From the NCBI RefSeq assembly GCF_019207085.1, contig NZ_JAATOM010000014.1:94160-158159 (forward strand): a stretch of 64,000 nt of DNA, read 5' to 3'. Under the pieces are notes generated by a model, which had not been told where the DNA came from, made no database searches, and worked only from the letters and a program-made list of their open reading frames with translations. This stretch comes from Variovorax sp. dw_308. Its GTDB lineage: Bacteria; Pseudomonadota; Gammaproteobacteria; Burkholderiales; Burkholderiaceae_C. This document shows, piece after piece, positions 36,065 through 45,427 of this stretch (position 1 is the stretch's first letter; each line of letters starts with the position of its first letter). Both the position numbers and the translations under genes were made by a program.

Positions 36065-39000
36065 TCAGCCAATCGTCATCAGGCTCGCATTCCCGCCCGC
36101 AGCCGCGGTGTTCACGCTCAGCGAGCGCTCGACGACAAGGCTTTCCAGCGGGATGTCCGTGACGCCCGGCGCGAAAGCCCGCACGCCGACGATCGGGCCG
36201 GCGCGGTTGGCCAGCGCCAGGTTCACATCCCGCAGCGAGGCCGCGTCGCCGTGGTGCAGCACCGCATCGAAGCTGACGGTCGGGGCACGCCAGTCCTGCG
36301 CGATGGCAATCGATTGCTGCACCTCCAGCGGCAAGGACGCACGGAGTCTCTCGGTTCCTTCCCCGGCGGCCCAGACCGCCGTGCTTCCCACCGACAGCAC
36401 CGCCGCGAGTTGCATCAGGCGATCCTCTTCGTTCTCGGCGAGGCACAACACGGCCTCGCGCGGCAGCAGCGTATAGACGTTGCGCTCGCCGGTGGGTCCG
36501 ACCAGCGTGCGTGCATGGCCGCTGCGGGACAGGCTGGCGAATTGCCGGCACTGTCGGGCGAGCCCTGCCATTCCGACGAGTGGCGCCCATCCCGCCAGCG
36601 CGGCGAGCGCCGGGCCCATGTCGGGCGTCGAGCCTTGCGCACCGTCGTTGCCGGGGCCGGCCGCGGCAAGCGCACGCGCCATCACATCGTCCGGCCGCGA
36701 TGAAAGCATGCGATACAGGTAGAGCGGACCGCCGGCCTTCGGTCCGGTGCCGGACAGGCCTTCACCGCCAAAGGGCTGCACGCCCACCACCGCGCCCACC
36801 ATGTTGCGGTTGACGTAGACATTGCCGGCACGGCCGTGCTCCACGACTTGCGCGATGGTCTCGTCGATGCGGGTGTGCACGCCCAGCGTCAATCCGTAGC
36901 CGGTGCTGTTGATCTGGCCGATCAGCGTTCCCAGGTCCCGACGGCGGTAGCGCACGAGATGCAGGACCGGACCGAACACTTCGCGTTGCAGTTCGGACAG
37001 GCTGTCCAGTTCGATCAAGGTCGGCAGGACGAAAGTTCCAAGCGTTGTCGCGCGAGCGACTTCCCGCGCCTGGCGGTGCACCTTCCGGCCACGCTGCTGC
37101 ATGGCGGCGACGTGTCGCTCGATGCCATCGCGCGCCTCGGCGTCGATCACGGGCCCGATGTCCACCGCCAGCGTGGCGGGATTGCCGATCCGGCTTTCGG
37201 CCATCGCACCCTTGAGCATCTCGATCACACGATCGGCCACGTCTTCCTGCACGCACAGCACGCGCAACGCGGAGCAGCGCTGGCCCGCACTGTCGAAGGC
37301 GGACGCCATGACATCGGTGACCACCTGCTCGACCAGGGCCGATGAGTCCACGATCATCGCGTTCTGCCCGCCGGTCTCGGCGACCAGCGGCACGGGTTGC
37401 CCGTTTGCGCCGAGCCTTGCCGCAAGCGTCTTCTGCAGGATGCGCGCGACCTCGGTCGATCCGGTGAACATCACGCCCTGCACGCGCGCATCGCCCACCA
37501 GCGCCGCGCCGATCGTTTCACCGCGACCCGGCAGCAACTGCACCGCGCCGCGCGGAACGCCGGCTTGCCACAGGACGCGAACGGCTTCGGCTGCAACCAG
37601 TGATGTTTGCTCGGCCGGTTTTGCCAGCACCGGATTGCCGGCGGCCAGCGCCGCCGCGACCTGTCCCACGAAGATCGCGAGCGGAAAGTTCCACGGGCTG
37701 ATGCAGACGATCGGCCCCAGCGGGCGATGGGTTTCCACAGCGAACCCGTTGCGGGCCTGCGCTGCATAGAAGCGCAGGAAATCCACGGCCTCGCGCACCT
37801 CGGCGATGCCGTTGGCGTAGGTCTTGCCGGCCTCGCGCGAGAGCAGGCCTAGGAGGCGCGCCATGCCCTCTTCCAGCAAACCGGCGGCACGGTCCAGCCG
37901 ATCGGCCCGCTCGCTGGGCGCCGTCGCTGCCCAGCCGGGCGCTTCACCTTGCGCGCTGGCGAGGGCCATGTCGACGTCCGCGAGCGTGGCTTCCTGCACT
38001 TCGCCGACGATGTCGCGAAGGTCCGCAGGATTGCGCACCGGTTCGGCCGCGCGCGTCGACGAAGCATCCGCCAACGGCTCGGCGAGCAAGGGCCCGGCGG
38101 TCCACGATTCGGTGGCGCTCGCCTGAAGCACATCGCGAAGCGCGCGCAGGCTGTCGTCGTTCGACAGGTCGAGGCCCCTGGAGTTGCGGCGGGCCTGCCC
38201 GTAGATCGCCGTCGGCAGCGGAATCAGGGGATGCGGCAGTCCGACGGCGCCCTCGGTCGCGGCCATCTGCTCCACCGTGGCGACGGGGTCTTCCACCAGC
38301 AGGTCGATGGCGATGCTCGGGTCGGCAATCCGGTTCACGAAGGACGTGTTGGCGCCGTTTTCCAGCAGCCGGCGCACCAGGTAGGCCAGCAGTGTCTCAT
38401 GCGTGCCCACCGGCGCGTAGATGCGGCAGGGGCGTCCCAGCTTGCCATCCGCGACCGGGCCGACGACCTGTTCATACAAGGGTTCGCCCATGCCATGGAG
38501 GCACTGGAATTCATACTGGCCGGGCGCATAGCTGGCCGGGTCGGCCATCTCGTAGATCGCGGCGAGCGTGTGCGCGTTGTGCGTGGCGAATTGCGGGTAG
38601 ATGGCCTCGGGCGCCGCGAGCAGCTTGCGTGCGCAGGCCAGGTACGACACATCGGTGTAGGCCTTGCGCGTGAACACCGGATAGCCTTCCAGCCCATCGA
38701 CCTGGGCGCGCTTGATCTCGCTGTCCCAGTAGGCGCCTTTCACGAGCCGGATCATCAGCCGGTGATGGCTGCGGCGCCCCAGGTCGATGACGTAGTCGAT
38801 GACGAAGGGGCAGCGCTTCTGGTAGCCCTGGATCACGAAGCCGATGCCGTTCCAGCCCGCCAGCGCCGGCTCGAAGCAGAGCTTCTCGAGCAGGTCCAGC
38901 GACAACTCCAGGCGATCGGCCTCCTCGGCATCGATGTTCAAGCCGATGTCGTAGCGCCGGGCCAGCAGCGTGAGTTCGCGCAACACCGGGTACAACTCGT

Positions 39001-39871
39001 CCATCACGCGTGCATGCTGCGCGCGCTGGTAGCGCGGATGCAAGGCCGACAGCTTGATGGAAATCCCGGGGCCTTCATACACGCCGCGGCCTGCCGATGC
39101 CTTGCCGATCGCGTGGATCGCCTGCTCATAGGACACGCGATAGCGGTGCGCATCCTGGGCCGTGAGCGCGGCTTCGCCGAGCATGTCGTAGGAGTAGCGG
39201 AAGCCTTCCGCTTCGAGCTTGCGTGCGTGCTCGAGCGCCTGCCGGATGGTCTCTCCGGTGACGAACTGCTCGCCCATCATGCGCATGGCCATGTCGACGC
39301 CCTTGCGGATCAGCGGCTCCCCTCCCTTGCCGATCAGGCGCGTCAGCGTGGTCGACAGGCCCGATTCGCTGTGCGTCGCGACCAGCTTGCCCGTCAGCAG
39401 CAATCCCCAGGTGGCGGCATTGACGAAGATCGACGGGCTGCGCCCGGCGTGCGTCTGCCATTGGCCGTCGGCGATCTTGTCGCGGATGAGCGCGTCGCGG
39501 GTTGCGGCATCGGGGATGCGCAACAGGGCTTCGGCCAGGCACATCAAGGCCACGCCTTCCTGCGAAGACAAGGCGTATTCCTGGAGCAGGCCCTGGACCA
39601 GTCCGGCCCGCCCCGACGCATTCTTGCGGTTGCGAAGCTGGCTCGCGATGCGATGCGCCAGCGCGTGCGCCGCGTCGGCAACCGGCGGCGCCAGCCGTGC
39701 AGCCTCCAGCAGTGGCGGCAGCGCCTCCGGTTCCGGGCGGCGATACGCCGCCGTGATGCCGGCGCGAAGCGTGCCGGATTCGACCAGCCCGTCTGCGAAC
39801 GCGCCAAACGGCGAGGTTGACGGCAGGGTTGGCGGCGAGCTTGGCTGGCTGGAGAGTGGATTGGTGGTCAT
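36065..39871 (-). CDS. putA: Bifunctional proline dehydrogenase/P5C dehydrogenase PutA
   Basis: This 1268-residue PutA oxidises proline to glutamate in two steps. Residues to about 560 are the FAD-dependent proline dehydrogenase barrel (RLVKGAYWDSEIKRAQ; NAHTLAAI). Then comes the aldehyde dehydrogenase with PWNFPLAIFVGQ, VAETGGQNAMIVD and nucleophile C866 in GQRCSALR. E. coli-type PutA begins with a ribbon-helix-helix repressor domain; here the start (MTTNPLSSQ, low complexity) has none, so it is not self-regulating. The divergent Lrp-type gene presumably regulates it. The extra C-terminal domain of long PutA proteins is present. Confidence 0.97.
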   Translation of the reverse strand: MTTNPLSSQPSSPPTLPSTSPFGAFADGLVESGTLRAGITAAYRRPEPEALPPLLEAARLAPPVADAAHALAHRIASQLRNRKNASGRAGLVQGLLQEYALSSQEGVALMCLAEALLRIPDAATRDALIRDKIADGQWQTHAGRSPSIFVNAATWGLLLTGKLVATHSESGLSTTLTRLIGKGGEPLIRKGVDMAMRMMGEQFVTGETIRQALEHARKLEAEGFRYSYDMLGEAALTAQDAHRYRVSYEQAIHAIGKASAGRGVYEGPGISIKLSALHPRYQRAQHARVMDELYPVLRELTLLARRYDIGLNIDAEEADRLELSLDLLEKLCFEPALAGWNGIGFVIQGYQKRCPFVIDYVIDLGRRSHHRLMIRLVKGAYWDSEIKRAQVDGLEGYPVFTRKAYTDVSYLACARKLLAAPEAIYPQFATHNAHTLAAIYEMADPASYAPGQYEFQCLHGMGEPLYEQVVGPVADGKLGRPCRIYAPVGTHETLLAYLVRRLLENGANTSFVNRIADPSIAIDLLVEDPVATVEQMAATEGAVGLPHPLIPLPTAIYGQARRNSRGLDLSNDDSLRALRDVLQASATESWTAGPLLAEPLADASSTRAAEPVRNPADLRDIVGEVQEATLADVDMALASAQGEAPGWAATAPSERADRLDRAAGLLEEGMARLLGLLSREAGKTYANGIAEVREAVDFLRFYAAQARNGFAVETHRPLGPIVCISPWNFPLAIFVGQVAAALAAGNPVLAKPAEQTSLVAAEAVRVLWQAGVPRGAVQLLPGRGETIGAALVGDARVQGVMFTGSTEVARILQKTLAARLGANGQPVPLVAETGGQNAMIVDSSALVEQVVTDVMASAFDSAGQRCSALRVLCVQEDVADRVIEMLKGAMAESRIGNPATLAVDIGPVIDAEARDGIERHVAAMQQRGRKVHRQAREVARATTLGTFVLPTLIELDSLSELQREVFGPVLHLVRYRRRDLGTLIGQINSTGYGLTLGVHTRIDETIAQVVEHGRAGNVYVNRNMVGAVVGVQPFGGEGLSGTGPKAGGPLYLYRMLSSRPDDVMARALAAAGPGNDGAQGSTPDMGPALAALAGWAPLVGMAGLARQCRQFASLSRSGHARTLVGPTGERNVYTLLPREAVLCLAENEEDRLMQLAAVLSVGSTAVWAAGEGTERLRASLPLEVQQSIAIAQDWRAPTVSFDAVLHHGDAASLRDVNLALANRAGPIVGVRAFAPGVTDIPLESLVVERSLSVNTAAAGGNASLMTIG

Positions 39872-39883
39872 GGCGCTGCGTTT

Positions 39884-39936
39884 TTGGTGAATTGACCAAT
39901 AATGCCGCCCTTCCCGATGCATATTTGTTCGAATAT
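39884..39936. promoter_or_regulatory. putA/Lrp intergenic operator: two inverted repeats
   Basis: Two palindromic elements lie in the 72-bp divergent gap: TTGGT-N6-ACCAA (39884-39899) and ATATT-N6-AATAT (39921-39936). Lrp-family proteins bind degenerate AT-rich palindromes of about 15 bp. Both spacings are equal, and the gap is markedly AT-richer than its surroundings. Confidence 0.5.
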
Positions 39937-39943
39937 CAAGCTT

Positions 39944-40441
39944 ATGGCAGAACAAAACACTAGTGCAAGCGACCGAATCCCTGAACTCGACCGGCTGGAC
40001 CTGAGGATTCTCAAATTCCTCCAGGAGGATGGCCGGATGTCGAACCTCAAGCTGGCGGACGCCGTGGGTCTGTCGCCAACGGCGGTGCTGGCCCGGGTGC
40101 AACGCCTCACGCGGGACAACTACATCCTGGGCTACGAGGCGCGCCTCAACCCGTTGAAGCTTGGCGCGGGAATGCTGGTCTTCGTCGAGGTGCTGCTGGA
40201 TCGGACCACGCCGAACGTCTTCGACGCGTTCAAGGCCGCCGTCCAGGTGCAGCCAGCCATCATGGAATGCCACATGGTCGCGGGTGGCTTCGACTACCTG
40301 CTCAAGACCCGCAGCGCCGACATGAGCGACTACCGGCAGTTCGCCGGCTCCGTGCTGTGGCAGTTGCCCGGCGTTCGCGAGACCCGGACCTACGCCGTGA
40401 TGGAGGAGGTGAAGAACTCCACCCACCTGCACCTGATGTGA
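39944..40441 (+). CDS. Lrp/AsnC-family regulator, probable proline-responsive activator
   Basis: This 165-residue protein has an N-terminal winged HTH (LDRLDLRILKFLQEDGRMSNLKLADAVGLSPTAVLARVQRL) and a C-terminal RAM effector domain (MLVFVEVLLDRT, IMECHMVAGGFDYLLKTRSAD). Divergent placement from putA and similarity to PutR/BkdR-type proteins suggest proline-dependent activation of putA. ATG 39944 is favoured; earlier in-frame codons would extend into the operator region. Confidence 0.9.
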   Translation: MAEQNTSASDRIPELDRLDLRILKFLQEDGRMSNLKLADAVGLSPTAVLARVQRLTRDNYILGYEARLNPLKLGAGMLVFVEVLLDRTTPNVFDAFKAAVQVQPAIMECHMVAGGFDYLLKTRSADMSDYRQFAGSVLWQLPGVRETRTYAVMEEVKNSTHLHLM

Positions 40442-40465
40442 GGGAATCGAAGGCGCCCGATCCAC

Positions 40466-41413
40466 TCACGCGCCGAATCCCGCCGTGCCCGAAAGCTCAC
40501 GCTTGAGCGCGAAAGGCCCCTTCCCGTTCAGTTGCTCCTGAAGGAACTGGACACACACGCGCACCTTGGCCGAATGGCTCAGCCGCACCGAACTTGCGGC
40601 CCAGATGTCGGCGGGCTGCCACCACTGCGGCAAGACCGGCACCAGTCGCCCCGCGCTGATGTCGTCATGCAGATCCCACTGCGCCTGCAGCAGGATGCCG
40701 TGCCCGTCATTGCCCCATCCCCGGACGATCTCCGAATTGTTGGATGACAGCCGTCCCGTGACCTTGACCTTCTCCGTGCCTGTTGGACCCGTCAGGCGCC
40801 ACACCCCGAAGGCCTGGTTGCGATCCCGCAGCACCAGGCAATCGTGCTGGCTCAACTCGGCGACCTTTTCAGGGGCGCCCCGGCGCGCCACGTAGGTGGG
40901 CGCGGCGCACAGCAAGCGCACGCTGGTGGCGATCTTGTGCGCGACGAGGTGAGGCTCGTCCACTTCCCCGACTCTCACGTCCAGGTCGATGTTCTCCCCG
41001 ACCAGGTCGACGCGGCGATCCACGGCGTCCAGCGTGATGTCGAGCGCCGGATAGCGCCTGGCCAGCAAGGACAGCGCCGGTCCAATGTGCATGCGCCCCA
41101 ACCGGGCGCTGGTCGTCACGCGCAGCAGGCCGCGCGGGTCGAGCTTGCCGCCGGCAACGGTTTCGCCCATGTGGTCCACGTCCTGGAAGATCTGCTGGGC
41201 TGATGCGTAGACCCGCTCGCCGTCCTCCGTGACCGTGACGCGCCGCGCGGCGCGATGGAACAGCGTCACGCCCAGCGCCTTTTCCAGGATCGCGATGCGC
41301 TTGCTCACGTAGGCCGGCGAGGTGCCCAGCTCGGTGGCGGTCGCCGCAAAGCTGGCCTTGCGTGCCGCCAGGCAAAAGACGCGCAGGTCGTCCAACTGGA
41401 ATTTGAGGTTCAC
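40466..41413 (-). CDS. LysR-family transcriptional regulator
   Basis: This 315-residue LysR regulator has an N-terminal HTH (LDDLRVFCLAARKASFAATATELGTSPAYVSKRIAILEKALGVTLFHR) and a periplasmic-binding-like sensor domain. It starts with GTG at 41413, one codon before the family-typical NLKFQLDDL; ATG codons further upstream are possible but less likely. It is divergent from the TIM-barrel/FAD/CoA-transferase operon, with start codons about 108 bp apart, and is probably its regulator. Confidence 0.9.
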   Translation of the reverse strand: MNLKFQLDDLRVFCLAARKASFAATATELGTSPAYVSKRIAILEKALGVTLFHRAARRVTVTEDGERVYASAQQIFQDVDHMGETVAGGKLDPRGLLRVTTSARLGRMHIGPALSLLARRYPALDITLDAVDRRVDLVGENIDLDVRVGEVDEPHLVAHKIATSVRLLCAAPTYVARRGAPEKVAELSQHDCLVLRDRNQAFGVWRLTGPTGTEKVKVTGRLSSNNSEIVRGWGNDGHGILLQAQWDLHDDISAGRLVPVLPQWWQPADIWAASSVRLSHSAKVRVCVQFLQEQLNGKGPFALKRELSGTAGFGA

Positions 41414-41521
41414 GATGCGTGAATCGTGCCACCACATCTGGCGCGTTGTTCGCAAACGGTGTTTTCCTTAAATTCACCGGGCCGCACGCCGATGCACCCA
41501 GTACCAGGAGACAAGCAACAG

Positions 41522-42337
41522 ATGACCCGCCCCATTTCCCTCGCCGCCCTCACCGTCCTCGAGCTCACGCCACCCGAGATGGTGACCTGCGCCGCCGACG
41601 CGGGCTACAGCCATGTCGGCATCCGCCTGCTGCCTGCCACGCCGACCGAGCCGCAGTACGACATCGTGGGCGACACGCCCCTGCTGCGCGAAGTCGAGGC
41701 CCGCTTGGCCGACACCGGTATCAAGGTGCTCGACGTGGAGATCTTTCGCATCAAGCCCGATGTGCCCGTCGCCCAGTACGAGGCCGCGATCGCCACCGCC
41801 GCGCGGCTTGGCGCGAGCGAGCTGCTGGTCGCGGGCAACGACCCGGACGACGCCCGGCAGGTCGCGTCGTTCGCCGCCTTCTGCGAGTTGGCCGACAGCT
41901 ATGGCCTGGGCGCCGTGCTCGAGTTCATGCCGTGGACCGAAGCCAGGGACCTGGCGCAGGCGGCACGCATCGTCGAACGCTGCGGCAGCAGGAACGCCGG
42001 CGTGCTGATCGATGCCTTCCACTTCAGCCGCTCGCGCAGCCGCATCGAGGACATCGCATCGGTGCCACCTTCGCGGCTGCGCTACCTGCAGCTCTGCGAC
42101 GCGCCGGCCGCGATACCGGCGAGCATGGAAGAAATCCTCGACCAGGCCCGCGCCGAGCGCCTGTTCCCCGGCGACGGCGGCATCGACCTGGTCGGCCTGC
42201 TGCGCGCCGTGCCGCGCGACATTCCGCTGAGCCTCGAAATCCCGATGCACACCCTGGCGCGCACGGTCGGCGCGACCGAACGCGCACGCCGCGCACTGGC
42301 CGCGACAAGACGCGTGCTGGCCCAGCTCGACGCGTGA
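41522..42337 (+). CDS. Sugar-phosphate isomerase/epimerase-like TIM-barrel protein
   Basis: This 271-residue xylose-isomerase-like TIM barrel (AP endonuclease 2 superfamily) has GYSHVGIRLLP, EFMPWTEARD and VLIDAFHFSRS, with metal-ligand-type Glu, Asp and His on the expected strands, and LSLEIPMH near the end. The AGGAGA ribosome site supports ATG 41522. The substrate is unknown. In this operon it would act on a hydroxy- or keto-acid rather than a sugar phosphate. A 4-hydroxyphenylpyruvate-like or hydroxypyruvate-isomerase-like role is possible but unproven. Confidence 0.8.
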   Translation: MTRPISLAALTVLELTPPEMVTCAADAGYSHVGIRLLPATPTEPQYDIVGDTPLLREVEARLADTGIKVLDVEIFRIKPDVPVAQYEAAIATAARLGASELLVAGNDPDDARQVASFAAFCELADSYGLGAVLEFMPWTEARDLAQAARIVERCGSRNAGVLIDAFHFSRSRSRIEDIASVPPSRLRYLQLCDAPAAIPASMEEILDQARAERLFPGDGGIDLVGLLRAVPRDIPLSLEIPMHTLARTVGATERARRALAATRRVLAQLDA

Positions 42338-42348
42338 GCGGGACGGAC

Positions 42349-44064
42349 ATGAGCTCCCCTGCCACCCTGCCCCGCAGCAGCATCGACTGCGACCTGCTCG
42401 TCGTCGGCTCCGGCGCCGCGGGCCTCGCCGCCGCGGTGACCGCAGCCTTCCACGGCCTGAAGGTCGTGGTCGTGGAAAAGGCGCCCGTGCTGGGCGGCGC
42501 CACCGCCTGGTCGGGCGGATGGATGTGGGCCCCGGGCAATCCGCTGGCGAAGCGCGCCGGCATCCATGAAGACCCGCAGCAGCCACGCACCTATCTCAAG
42601 AACGAACTCGGTGACCGCTACGACGCCGCGCGTGTCGATGCCTTCCTCGACAACGCGCCCCGGATGGTCGCGTTCTTCGAAGAGAACACCGCGCTGCAGT
42701 TCGCCGATGGCAATGCGATCCCGGATGTGCACGGCAAGGTGGCCGGCGCCGGCACGGAGGGCCACCAGGTCATCGCCGCGCCCTACGATGCCCGCGAGCT
42801 GGGTGCGCTGAACAAGCGGCTGCGCAAGACGATGCGGGAAACGTCCTTCCTCGGTATGCCGATCATGGCGGGCGCGGACCTCGGCGCGTTCCTCAGCATG
42901 ACGCGCTCGCCGAAGTCCTTCATCCACGTGACGAAGCGCTTCCTTCGGCACCTGCGGGATCTCGCGCTTCATGGCCGTGCGATGCACTTGGTGAATGGCG
43001 TTGCGCTCATCGGGCGGCTGGCGAAGTCTGCCGACGACCTGAAGGTGCAGATGATCGAATCCGCGCCTGCCAGGCGACTGCTGCTGGAGAACGGCGTGGT
43101 GCGCGGCGCCGTGGTGGGGACGTCCATCGGCGAGGTTGAGATCCGTGCTGCCAGGGGCGTGGTCCTTGCGGCGGGCGGCTTTCCGAACGACATCGCGCGG
43201 CGCAAGGCGTTGTTCCCCCGCACCCCGACCGGCAACGAGCATCTCGCGCTGCCACCCGACAGTTGCTCGGGCGACGGCATCACCCTGGGCGAATCGGCGG
43301 GCGGCTTCCTCGACACCAGCGTGGCATCGCCGGCCGCATGGGCGCCCGTCTCGCGGGTGCCGCACCCGGACGGCAGCATTGGTCACTTCCCGCACATCAT
43401 CGAACGCGGCAAACCTGGGTTGATCGGCGTGCTGTCGAACGGCGCCCGCTTCGTCAACGAAGCCGACGGCTACTACGACTATGTCGCGGCGATGGTGGCG
43501 CAGGCGCCGCAGGGTGAGGAAGTGCATTCATGGCTCATCTGCGACCACCGCTTCCAGCGTCTCTACGGGCTGGGCTACGCGCGGCCCTTTCCCGTTCCCG
43601 TGGGGCGCTTCGTGCGCAATGGCTACCTCCGACGCGGCGCGACCATCGCGGAACTCGCCAGGGCGTGCGGCATTCCACCAGCGGCGCTGGCCGCAACGGT
43701 CCAGCGCTTCAACGACAACGCCCGCCAGGGCACGGACCCGGACTTCGGGCGCGGCTCCACCCCCTACAACCGCAAGATGGGCGACCCCTTGCACGAGGGC
43801 CCCAACCCGTGCGTCGCGCCGATCGAGCAAGGCCCCTTCTATGCCGTGAAAGTGCTCCCGGGCAGCTTCGGAACCTTTGCCGGACTGAAGACGAACGAGC
43901 ATGCGCAAGTCACGCGCGCCAGCGGCCAGCCGATCGCCGGTCTCTACGCGGTTGGCACGGACATGGCGAGCGTGATGGGCGGCTTCTACCCTTCGGGCGG
44001 CATCAACCTTGGGCCTGCGATGACCTTCGGCTTTATCGCGGGTCGCCACGCGGCTGGCGCATGA
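42349..44064 (+). CDS. FAD-dependent dehydrogenase, fumarate-reductase/ketosteroid-dehydrogenase type
   Basis: This 571-residue flavoprotein has an N-terminal dinucleotide fold (LLVVGSGAAGLAAAV, Gly residues 20, 22, 25; EKAPVLGGATAWSGGWMW). The C-terminal FAD-contact segment is LYAVGTDMASVMGGFYPSGGINLGPAMTFGFIAGRHAA. The family includes 3-ketosteroid delta-1-dehydrogenases and fumarate reductase-like enzymes that insert or remove C=C bonds next to a carbonyl. No signal peptide is present, so it should be cytoplasmic. It lies 11 bp after the TIM-barrel gene, and a CaiB CoA-transferase follows. Confidence 0.88.
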   Translation: MSSPATLPRSSIDCDLLVVGSGAAGLAAAVTAAFHGLKVVVVEKAPVLGGATAWSGGWMWAPGNPLAKRAGIHEDPQQPRTYLKNELGDRYDAARVDAFLDNAPRMVAFFEENTALQFADGNAIPDVHGKVAGAGTEGHQVIAAPYDARELGALNKRLRKTMRETSFLGMPIMAGADLGAFLSMTRSPKSFIHVTKRFLRHLRDLALHGRAMHLVNGVALIGRLAKSADDLKVQMIESAPARRLLLENGVVRGAVVGTSIGEVEIRAARGVVLAAGGFPNDIARRKALFPRTPTGNEHLALPPDSCSGDGITLGESAGGFLDTSVASPAAWAPVSRVPHPDGSIGHFPHIIERGKPGLIGVLSNGARFVNEADGYYDYVAAMVAQAPQGEEVHSWLICDHRFQRLYGLGYARPFPVPVGRFVRNGYLRRGATIAELARACGIPPAALAATVQRFNDNARQGTDPDFGRGSTPYNRKMGDPLHEGPNPCVAPIEQGPFYAVKVLPGSFGTFAGLKTNEHAQVTRASGQPIAGLYAVGTDMASVMGGFYPSGGINLGPAMTFGFIAGRHAAGA

Positions 44065-44190
44065 GCAACCGGCCCATCACGGACATCGGGGTGCAACCAT
44101 GGGCCAGTCGCGTCGCACGCGGCTGTGTCCCCGCAGCCCTCTCCGATCGCGCGGCATGCCAAACTGCGGCGCCAGGAGGAGACCTCGCCC

Positions 44191-45402
44191 GTGTACCCAT
44201 TGCTGACAGGCCTGCGCATCGTCGAATGCGCCTCGTTCATCGCCGCGCCTTCGTGCGCGCTGCACCTTCGCCAGATGGGCGCCGAGGTGATCCGCATCGA
44301 CCCGATCGGCGGCGGTCCGGATTTCCATCGCTGGCCACTGTCGGAGGGCGGCCACAGCTACTACTGGGAAGGACTCAACAAGGGCAAGAAGTCGATCGCC
44401 GTCGACCTGTCCCGCGCTGAAGGCCGCCAGATCGTCGCGGACCTCGTCACGGCGCCCGGCGCAGACGCCGGCATCCTGGTGACCAACTTTCCGAAGGACG
44501 GCTTTCTTGCGCATCAACGCCTGTGCGCGTTGCGCCCCGACCTCATCACGGTGCGCGTGACGGGATGGGGCAACGGCGACTCGGGGCTGGACTACACCAT
44601 CAACGCGGCCCTGGGCATCCCGTTGATGACCGGCGGCGCGGACAACGGCGAGCGTCCGGTCAATCACGTGCTGCCGGCCTGGGACCTGTTGACCGGCGCC
44701 TATGCCGCCTTCGTGACGCTGGCCGCGGAACGCGACCGCTTGCGCACCGGCCGCGGCCAGGAAGTGACCGTGCCGCTGTCCGACGTCGCGCTGGCCGCGT
44801 TGGGCAACATGGGCCAGATCGCCGAGGTGCTTGCGGGCGGCGACCGTCCGCGTCACGGCAATGCGCTGTTCGGCGCCTTCGGCCGCGACTTCGTGACCTC
44901 GGACGGCGAGCGCGTGATGGTGGCCGCGATCACGCGCCGCCAATGGACCGGCCTGCTCGCCGCGTTGCAGCTCGAGCAGGCGGTTGCCCGGCTCGAGTCC
45001 GCACTTGGCGTGTCGTTCGAGAAGGACGAGGGCCTGCGCTTCGTGCACCGCGATGCGTTGTTCCCGCTAGTCGAACAGGCCATCGGCGCCCTGCCCCTCG
45101 CGTCGCTGCGCACACGCTTCGATGGCGCGGGCGTTTGCTGGAGCCCCTACATGACACTGAGCCGCGCGTTGCGGGAAGACCCCAGGTTGTCGCTGGCATC
45201 GTCGATGTTCAGCGAGCTGGACCATCCGAGCGGGCAACGCTACCCCGCGCCCGGCGCAGCCGCCACGCTGTCACGCGCCGTGCGCGAGCCCGGCGTGCGC
45301 GCGCCACGCCTGGGCGAGCACACCGACGCCGTGCTGGCCGACGTGCTCTCGCTGTCTCCATCCCGCATCGGCGAATTGCATGACGCCAAGCTGGTGGCCT
45401 GA
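44191..45402 (+). CDS. CaiB/BaiF-family CoA-transferase
   Basis: This 403-residue family III CoA-transferase begins at GTG 44191 behind CAGGAGGAG, giving the family start YPLLTGLRIVECASFIAAPSCALHL. It has GPDFHRWPLSEGG, SIAVDLSRAEGR and VRVTGWGNGDSG. Unlike the two racemase-like paralogues it lacks the GHDxNY motif, so it is better read as a CoA-transferase that activates an organic acid. It probably makes the acyl-CoA used by the dehydrogenase 25 bp downstream. Confidence 0.88.
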   Translation: MYPLLTGLRIVECASFIAAPSCALHLRQMGAEVIRIDPIGGGPDFHRWPLSEGGHSYYWEGLNKGKKSIAVDLSRAEGRQIVADLVTAPGADAGILVTNFPKDGFLAHQRLCALRPDLITVRVTGWGNGDSGLDYTINAALGIPLMTGGADNGERPVNHVLPAWDLLTGAYAAFVTLAAERDRLRTGRGQEVTVPLSDVALAALGNMGQIAEVLAGGDRPRHGNALFGAFGRDFVTSDGERVMVAAITRRQWTGLLAALQLEQAVARLESALGVSFEKDEGLRFVHRDALFPLVEQAIGALPLASLRTRFDGAGVCWSPYMTLSRALREDPRLSLASSMFSELDHPSGQRYPAPGAAATLSRAVREPGVRAPRLGEHTDAVLADVLSLSPSRIGELHDAKLVA

Positions 45403-45427
45403 CCTCAACAAATCAGAGACCCGAACC

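Noticed and set aside
39872..40465. N-terminal extension of putA by about 200 codons
   Set aside because: It overlaps the divergent Lrp-type gene antisense and lacks a ribbon-helix-helix domain. ATG 39871 fits family length and the intergenic operator.
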